The notes under the pieces were generated by a model. That model worked only from the letters and a program-made list of their open reading frames with translations. It did no database searches and was not told the origin of the DNA. From JABDGV01 sp964577935 (GTDB taxonomy: Bacteria; Chlamydiota; Chlamydiia; Chlamydiales; FEN-1388): a stretch of DNA of 64,000 bases. Positions within the stretch are counted from its first letter, which is position 1. Every line of letters begins with the position of its first letter. Where the stretch lies: the NCBI GenBank assembly GCA_964577935.1, contig CAZOAJ010000002.1:1-64000 (forward strand), given 5' to 3'. Made by a program: the position numbers and the translations under genes. Positions 59,089 to 64,000 of this stretch are shown in pieces.

Positions 59089-60309
59089 GTGACTCACAAA
59101 CGTTATCCCCTTTCAAAATTCGGCATCTCATTAGCTGATATCGATAAAGATGCCTTAGAAACTGTTATAGCCCTCCAAAATGCCGGATTCCCGACCTATA
59201 TCGTCGGAGGTGGTGTTCGAGATCTCTTGCTTGGTGGACGCCCAAAAGATTTTGACATCTCAACCTCTGCCCGGCCTGAGCAAATCAAACAGTTATTTGG
59301 AAAGAAATGCCTGTTGATCGGCAAAAGATTTCGCTTAGCTCACCTCAGAACTAACGGGAAGATTTTTGAAATCTCCACTTTTCGAGCAGGCGATACATCT
59401 TCAGGAGCTTTGATTGTTCGAGATAATCGCTGGGGAACCGAAGAAGAAGATGTCTTAAGACGCGATTTCACTATCAACGCCCTCTACTTCGATCCATCAA
59501 CTGAAGAGATTATTGATTACGTGGGCGGGATGAAAGACATTCAATCACGAGTTCTCGAAACTATCGGCGACCCCGTTGCACGTTTTAGACAAGACCCTGT
59601 TCGAATGCTCCGGCTTCTTAAGTTCCAAGCCCGACTTGAAGGATTTACAATCCATCCAAAAACAGCTCATGCACTTCAATCATGCAAAGAAGAAATTTTA
59701 AAAAGCTCTCCTGCACGCGTTCTTGAAGAAATTTTCAAGATGCTTGAATCAAAGAAAGCTTCTCAATTCTTCGATTTATTGAGCGACTCAGAGTTTACAA
59801 CCCTCCTTTTTCCGTGCTTCGATCACTTTCATTCGACCCCGACAAAAGAGACAGCACTCTCCTACCTTCATGCGCTTGATATCCTCCATCTCCAGAAAAA
59901 AGAACCTCTTGATCGTGTTGTTCAACTTGGCAGTCTTATTTTCCCTATTCTTGAGCAGGAAATACTCCAGCTTACCCAAGATAGAATGACCCCCCCATCA
60001 TTAAGCGAAATTACTCATCTATCTCAATCACTTCTTCATGGCATTAGCACCACCTCGTTTGCCCACTTCCCAAGACGTATTTTGGCTATCTGTCATCTCG
60101 TTCTCGTGTATCAATTCAAATTAACACCTCTGAAAACGCCTCTAAAACTCAACAGCCGCTTTTCAAGCGCATATGAATTTCGACTTTCGCTTGATCTATT
60201 GAAACTTCGTGCCCAAGTCAATCCAGAGCTTGAGTCGATATACGTGCGATGGAACAAAGAGTATAAGCGCCGTAACTCACGAGATGACTCTAAACAGGCC
60301 GGAGAATAG
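59089..60309 (+). CDS. pcnB: Poly(A) polymerase / tRNA nucleotidyltransferase family protein
   Basis: 406 residues from a GTG start. I-V-G-G-G-V-R-D-L-L-L-G-G-R-P-K-D-F-D-I-S-T is the class II nucleotidyltransferase site with D-x-D; R-R-D-F-T-I-N-A-L-Y-F-D-P and D-P-V-R-M-L-R follow. The tail is basic (K-E-Y-K-R-R-N-S-R). It adds poly(A) to RNA or CCA to tRNA; the C. trachomatis homologue lies next to lpxB as here. Opens the envelope operon, 12 bases before the next gene. Confidence 0.9.
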   Translation: MTHKRYPLSKFGISLADIDKDALETVIALQNAGFPTYIVGGGVRDLLLGGRPKDFDISTSARPEQIKQLFGKKCLLIGKRFRLAHLRTNGKIFEISTFRAGDTSSGALIVRDNRWGTEEEDVLRRDFTINALYFDPSTEEIIDYVGGMKDIQSRVLETIGDPVARFRQDPVRMLRLLKFQARLEGFTIHPKTAHALQSCKEEILKSSPARVLEEIFKMLESKKASQFFDLLSDSEFTTLLFPCFDHFHSTPTKETALSYLHALDILHLQKKEPLDRVVQLGSLIFPILEQEILQLTQDRMTPPSLSEITHLSQSLLHGISTTSFAHFPRRILAICHLVLVYQFKLTPLKTPLKLNSRFSSAYEFRLSLDLLKLRAQVNPELESIYVRWNKEYKRRNSRDDSKQAGE

Positions 60310-60321
60310 GAAAAGGGCATT

Positions 60322-61050
60322 ATGAACAAACACCCTTTCCAGATATATGAACCTATAACTCATAACAACAAACATACTTCCGGCAAAAAACTTGGAACTA
60401 TTTTAGCGCTAGCAGGCTCTGCAGAGCAAACTCTACACCTTGACCCGCTTAACACACCTGTAAAGCTTGCTCACGAAGCAGGCTTTAATGTCATTTCCTG
60501 CTCCCTTCCATTTCATGACGAAGAATCCAGCCCCGATATAGCGATTCAAAAATGGTATGAAGCTCTCAATCGACAAGAAGATCCTCTTACGCCATTTTTC
60601 TCAGAAACAGCAGCTCTCTTAAAAGCACATATCAGCAGTGACGAACCAATTGCTCTCATGGGGATTTCAAGAGGAGCCTTTGCCGCATTTCATTTGGCTC
60701 GATTTTTACCTAAAATCCCTGTAATTGGTTATGCCCCGATAACGAGTTTTTCAGATTTACCGTTGACCGATGTCGGTAAAAGTTTCGCCCATTCAAGAAT
60801 GCTTGAACCATCTCAAATCATCAAAGACCTCAAAGACAACCCCATTTTCATCGCTATAGGCTCTCAAGATATCCGAGTTGGAACGGAACACTGCTTTCAT
60901 TTTCATCAAGAGCTAACCTCTTCACGACATCATTCAATCCCATGCGAGCTTTATATTGGACCATCAATCGGATTTAAAGGACATGGAACAACCTTTGAAC
61001 GATTTGAAATGGGAATTTCTTGGCTGAAACGACTACGAGAAAGATCATGA
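60322..61050 (+). CDS. Alpha/beta hydrolase
   Basis: 242 residues. G-I-S-R-G-A is the nucleophile elbow (GxSxG), with a dinucleotide-like strand start at G-T-I-L-A-L-A-G-S; I-G-S-Q-D-I-R-V could hold the acid and G-H-G-T-T-F the His. Substrate unknown. It overlaps the GT2 gene by four bases, so it is part of the envelope operon and might act on a lipid or sugar ester. Confidence 0.7.
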   Translation: MNKHPFQIYEPITHNNKHTSGKKLGTILALAGSAEQTLHLDPLNTPVKLAHEAGFNVISCSLPFHDEESSPDIAIQKWYEALNRQEDPLTPFFSETAALLKAHISSDEPIALMGISRGAFAAFHLARFLPKIPVIGYAPITSFSDLPLTDVGKSFAHSRMLEPSQIIKDLKDNPIFIAIGSQDIRVGTEHCFHFHQELTSSRHHSIPCELYIGPSIGFKGHGTTFERFEMGISWLKRLRERS

Positions 61051-61766
61051 ACTCAATCTCAATCGTCATCCCTGTCTATAACGAAGAAGAAAGCATCTCA
61101 GAACTCGTCCATGAGATCCAAAGAAGCATCAAAAATGCTGAAATAGTGATTGTCAACGATGGCTCGACAGACAGCACGCGGAATATACTCAATTCATTAA
61201 GCGAACTCTTTCCAAATATACGTCCTGTCCACCTTCCCTTGAATATGGGACAGTCAACGGCGTTGGTTGCAGGCGTTCAAAATGCTCAGCATGAAACGAT
61301 TGTCACAATGGATGGTGATGGCCAAAATATACCGCTTGATGCCCTAAAACTTCTTCCTCTTCTCAATGAGTTCGACCTTGTTACAGGCATTCGAAAAAAA
61401 CGACATGACCCCTGGCATAAGAGGATCACCTCATCACTTGCAAACAAAATTCGCAGCCTTGTCTTAAATGATCAAACCTCTGATACCGGCTGCTCATTAA
61501 AAGCTTTCAAACGCTCCTGTTTTATGCATATTCCTTTTTTCAAAGGAATGCACCGTTTTCTCCCTGCTCTTTTTAAATACCATGGGTACTCGATTCAGGA
61601 AATCGAAGTGGATCATAGACCCAGAGTTCGAGGAAATAGTAAATACACCATTTTCAATAGGGGCTTGTCCGTTCTTTTTGACCTCGTAGGTGTCTATTGG
61701 ATATCTAAAAGAGCCATCATTTCAACACAACCTCGCGATAAAAAAATATCTAAGGAGATCGAATGA
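61047..61766 (+). CDS. Family 2 glycosyltransferase (dolichol-phosphate mannosyltransferase-like)
   Basis: 239 residues from ATG 61047 (ATGA overlap); an in-frame start 27 bases earlier is inside the previous gene. I-V-I-P-V-Y-N-E-E-E-S-I is the GT2 start, I-V-N-D-G-S-T-D-S-T the nucleotide-binding Asp, and M-D-G-D-G-Q the metal D-x-D. The absence of membrane helices fits DPM1-like enzymes that put a sugar on a polyprenyl phosphate. LAB_N domains are often found beside such GT2 genes, matching the next gene. Confidence 0.85.
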   Translation: MNSISIVIPVYNEEESISELVHEIQRSIKNAEIVIVNDGSTDSTRNILNSLSELFPNIRPVHLPLNMGQSTALVAGVQNAQHETIVTMDGDGQNIPLDALKLLPLLNEFDLVTGIRKKRHDPWHKRITSSLANKIRSLVLNDQTSDTGCSLKAFKRSCFMHIPFFKGMHRFLPALFKYHGYSIQEIEVDHRPRVRGNSKYTIFNRGLSVLFDLVGVYWISKRAIISTQPRDKKISKEIE

Positions 61767-63628
61767 ATTTAGAAGATCTCCGAGTCCTGCTCTATCCATT
61801 TGGATTTCTCTCATCCATCGCTTTTGGAACTCGATTCCTCGTACAATGGTATGCAAGCGAAAAATCTCATCAAAGCGTGGTGCCAAAGGCATTTTGGAAG
61901 ATATCGTTTACTGGCAACTTTCTTCTTTTTGTGCACACTCTGATCCAAATTCAATTCCCTATGTGCCTGCTACAATCTCTTCACATGGTTCTCGCCTGGA
62001 GAAATTTAAATTTGATGAAGAGCCGCCCGATGGCTCTTAAATCTGTCTTTATTCTTCTCGCAGCATCAGCGACAGCAACTACCTGCCTCTTTATTCTTCA
62101 AGGAGTTATATTCAATCCTGAATATATGTGGATACGTCCGACACTTGCAACAAAGACGAGTGTTCCAGTTGTTGCTCCTTGGTGGATCCATTTTATAGGA
62201 ATACTTGGAGTTTCGGCCTTCTCGCTCCGCTTTTGGATTCAATGGTGGCAGGCTGAAGTTCATAAGAAAAGCTATCTATCACCTCTCTTCTGGCGCATAA
62301 GCCTCACGGGAGCACTCCTTGCAATCTCCTACTTTATCTATATTCATGACTGGGTAAACCTGGTTGGCCCTTTAATCGCTGTTATCCCCTACATTAGAAA
62401 TCTCCAGCTCATCTCTCGCAAAGAAAGGCAGTGCGCTCAAGCGGCACATATCGACACCTCTCCTACACTTTTTATTATCACTTGCGAAACCAGCGCCGAC
62501 CAGTTGGGAGCAAATGTAGTTAATCGGCTTAAAGAACGTCATCCTGAATGGAAGTTCAAGGGCATTACCGGTCCCTATCTAAGAAATGCCGGCGTAGAAA
62601 CCATCTTTGAAATGGAACAGCTTCGAGTGATGGGCTTATCTCATGTCCTGAAGAAGCTTCCTACAATATTACGATGTCTTAAAAGGGTTACAAATATAAT
62701 TCTACAGACCCCAAATGCCTCTGTTATTTGTATCGACAGCCCCTCGTTCAGCCTGCGTCTTGCCAAAAAATTGCGAAAAAAGGGATTTGGCAAAATTTCA
62801 CAACCTACAGAAAATTCATCAAATAACTTTAACGGAAAAATAATACAGTATGTAGCTCCTAGCGTCTGGGCCTATAAAGAAGAGAGAGCCGAAGTATGTG
62901 CTCGGTACTGGGATCTCTTACTAACTCTCTATCGATTCGAGCCGCAATATTTCGCTCAAACAAACCTAAAAACCATTTGGACAGGGCATCCGATTGTTGA
63001 CAGGATTGAACCAAATCACAGATCCACATCTGATCTGATAGCACTTTTTCCCGGAAGCAGACCTCTAGAGATTCAAAAAAATCTTACCATCCACCTTAAA
63101 GCATTGCAAATTGCATTTAAAGAGATTGGCCCTAGACCTATAGCCATCTCGCTTGCCCCAGGGCTTGATCAAGCCGATCGAAAAACAATAGAATTTCTTA
63201 TCAATAAATTTGATATCGATGCAGAGCTTGTCGATGAAAGCCTGCGATTTGATCTCATGAAAAAAGCTCACTTTGCACTTGCCAAGTCCGGCACCGTAAC
63301 GCTTGAGCTTGCTCTTTCAAAGACCCCAACAATAGTCACATATCCTCTAAGCCTTCTCAACTACTTGTTCGCAAAATGGGTCTTGAGACCTCATATTAAT
63401 AAATTCGCTCTCCCTAACATCATTTCTAAAAAAGAAATCTTTCCTGAGTATATCTCACGAAATGTTCATCCAAATGAAGTAGCAAGAGCAATTATCAAAA
63501 TCTCTCAAGATGATTACTACCGTGAGCGGATGATGCTTGATATGCAACACATCCATGAGGCTTTAAAAGTATCTGGAAGGAAGGCTGAGGACATTGCAGC
63601 CGAAGCCATCGAGGAATATTTTGTATGA
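61763..63628 (+). CDS. lpxB: LAB_N-fused lipid-A-disaccharide synthase
   Basis: 621 residues. Residues 1-215 hold two LAB_N units with the pattern F-x-x-R-F-x-x-Q-W: F-G-T-R-F-L-V-Q-W-Y and F-S-L-R-F-W-I-Q-W-W, each followed by P-x-x-F-W-x-I-S-x-T-G. From about 230 the LpxB domain follows: F-I-I-T-C-E-T-S-A-D-Q-L-G-A (usual GEASGD), V-M-G-L-S-H-V-L, F-P-G-S-R-P-L-E-I, and K-S-G-T-V-T-L-E-L. It joins UDP-diacylglucosamine and lipid X to make the lipid A disaccharide. The fused membrane half is a chlamydial trait. Confidence 0.95.
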   Translation: MNLEDLRVLLYPFGFLSSIAFGTRFLVQWYASEKSHQSVVPKAFWKISFTGNFLLFVHTLIQIQFPMCLLQSLHMVLAWRNLNLMKSRPMALKSVFILLAASATATTCLFILQGVIFNPEYMWIRPTLATKTSVPVVAPWWIHFIGILGVSAFSLRFWIQWWQAEVHKKSYLSPLFWRISLTGALLAISYFIYIHDWVNLVGPLIAVIPYIRNLQLISRKERQCAQAAHIDTSPTLFIITCETSADQLGANVVNRLKERHPEWKFKGITGPYLRNAGVETIFEMEQLRVMGLSHVLKKLPTILRCLKRVTNIILQTPNASVICIDSPSFSLRLAKKLRKKGFGKISQPTENSSNNFNGKIIQYVAPSVWAYKEERAEVCARYWDLLLTLYRFEPQYFAQTNLKTIWTGHPIVDRIEPNHRSTSDLIALFPGSRPLEIQKNLTIHLKALQIAFKEIGPRPIAISLAPGLDQADRKTIEFLINKFDIDAELVDESLRFDLMKKAHFALAKSGTVTLELALSKTPTIVTYPLSLLNYLFAKWVLRPHINKFALPNIISKKEIFPEYISRNVHPNEVARAIIKISQDDYYRERMMLDMQHIHEALKVSGRKAEDIAAEAIEEYFV

Positions 63629-64000
63629 AATTCCTTTCTATTCTGATCTTTCCGCTCAAAATCCTTCTCCATCTCTATCTATCCACGCTACGAATAAAAA
63701 CTTCAGGTAAAAAGGAGCTTGAAGAACTCCTAGATTCAAGCGAGCCTGTTATCATCGCCCTCTGGCACAACAAACTTTTCATGGTTCCCATCCTCAGAAC
63801 CCTTGCAACGAAAAGGCTTTTCCGAATTGCCATAAGCAACAGTAAAGATGGAGATCTCGCAACACAGCTTGCAGAAAGCTATGACCGATTCAAGGTTATT
63901 CGCGTACGGCATAATGCTCGTTTTGAAGCCCTCAATACAATGACGGAATCAACAAGAGCTGGCTCATGCCTCGTCATTACACCCGATGGCCCACGAGGAC
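63625..64000 (+). CDS. DUF374/lysophospholipid-acyltransferase-like protein (cut by window end)
   Basis: At least 125 residues, incomplete. An N-terminal membrane-associating stretch (F-L-S-I-L-I-F-P-L-K-I-L-L-H-L-Y) is followed by A-L-W-H-N-K-L-F (acyltransferase His block) and V-I-T-P-D-G-P-R-G (the DUF374 hallmark). It is likely to add an acyl chain to lipid A or a phospholipid. ATGA overlap with lpxB. The C-terminus is outside the window. Confidence 0.8.
   Translation, partial: MKFLSILIFPLKILLHLYLSTLRIKTSGKKELEELLDSSEPVIIALWHNKLFMVPILRTLATKRLFRIAISNSKDGDLATQLAESYDRFKVIRVRHNARFEALNTMTESTRAGSCLVITPDGPRG

Noticed and set aside
1..64000. tRNA, rRNA and CRISPR arrays
   Set aside because: Gaps between genes were read for T-loop-like GGTTCGAAT sequences, rRNA-like conserved stretches and regularly spaced repeats; none was convincing.

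Overview
The window is AT-rich, densely coded DNA from a member of the Chlamydiae, most likely an environmental (amoeba- or arthropod-associated) chlamydia rather than a Chlamydia species. Evidence: a plant/chlamydial-type FabI with the Tyr-x7-Lys spacing; an LpxB with a fused double LAB_N membrane domain lying behind pcnB; an Mcsc-like type III chaperone next to a DnaQ exonuclease and the futalosine genes mqnD-mqnB; and a run of glmM, glmS, ftsY, sucC, sucD, htrA and an M16 protease that, from memory, keeps the order seen in Chlamydia trachomatis. Many proteins with eukaryote-like domains or paired hydrophobic segments fit an obligate intracellular bacterium with type III effectors. I see no rRNA, tRNA or CRISPR array.

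Layout. 1-5.5 kb: accessory genes, with a degenerate mitochondrial-carrier-like protein, an extracytoplasmic kinase-like/caspase-like pair with overlapping ends, a secreted protein with an internal duplication, and an Inc-like proline-rich protein. 5.5-11 kb: two small inverted-repeat elements, fabI, and a five-gene overlapping minus-strand operon (HAD phosphatase, folB, SDR reductase, unknown, LRAT/NlpC-like lipoprotein). 11-15.3 kb: FliO-like protein, Mcsc-like chaperone, dnaQ-like exonuclease, an epimerase-like SDR, mqnD and mqnB. 15.3-22 kb: secreted DDAH-like hydrolase, secreted flavin amine oxidase, lipase-like protein, rhodanese, deoxyribosyltransferase-like enzyme. 21.8-24 kb: an RNA-repair module, in which a 2H-phosphoesterase/archease fusion is followed by RtcB. 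24-35.4 kb: protein kinase, queuosine salvage pair (yhhQ-tgt), ankyrin protein, two exported proteins of probable foreign origin, an OTU-type cysteine protease, and pyrimidine salvage genes.

35.6-58.9 kb is the conserved chlamydial block (M16 protease, htrA, sucDC, ftsY, glmS, glmM). It is interrupted by insertions carrying an F-box/DUF4116-like protein, peptidases, a CE-clan cysteine protease and several Inc-like membrane proteins. 59-64 kb is an envelope operon: pcnB, an alpha/beta hydrolase, a GT2 glycosyltransferase, LAB_N-LpxB and the start of a DUF374 acyltransferase cut by the window end.

The strongest themes are: (i) a set of candidate host ubiquitin-system factors (OTU protease, F-box protein, CE-clan protease) in about 15 kb; (ii) the fused 2H-archease with RtcB; (iii) exported enzymes aimed at small host nitrogen metabolites (DDAH, amine oxidase); and (iv) short inverted-repeat elements, one of which has replaced the C-terminus of a lipoprotein gene. 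Functional assignments rest on motifs read by eye; no searches were run.
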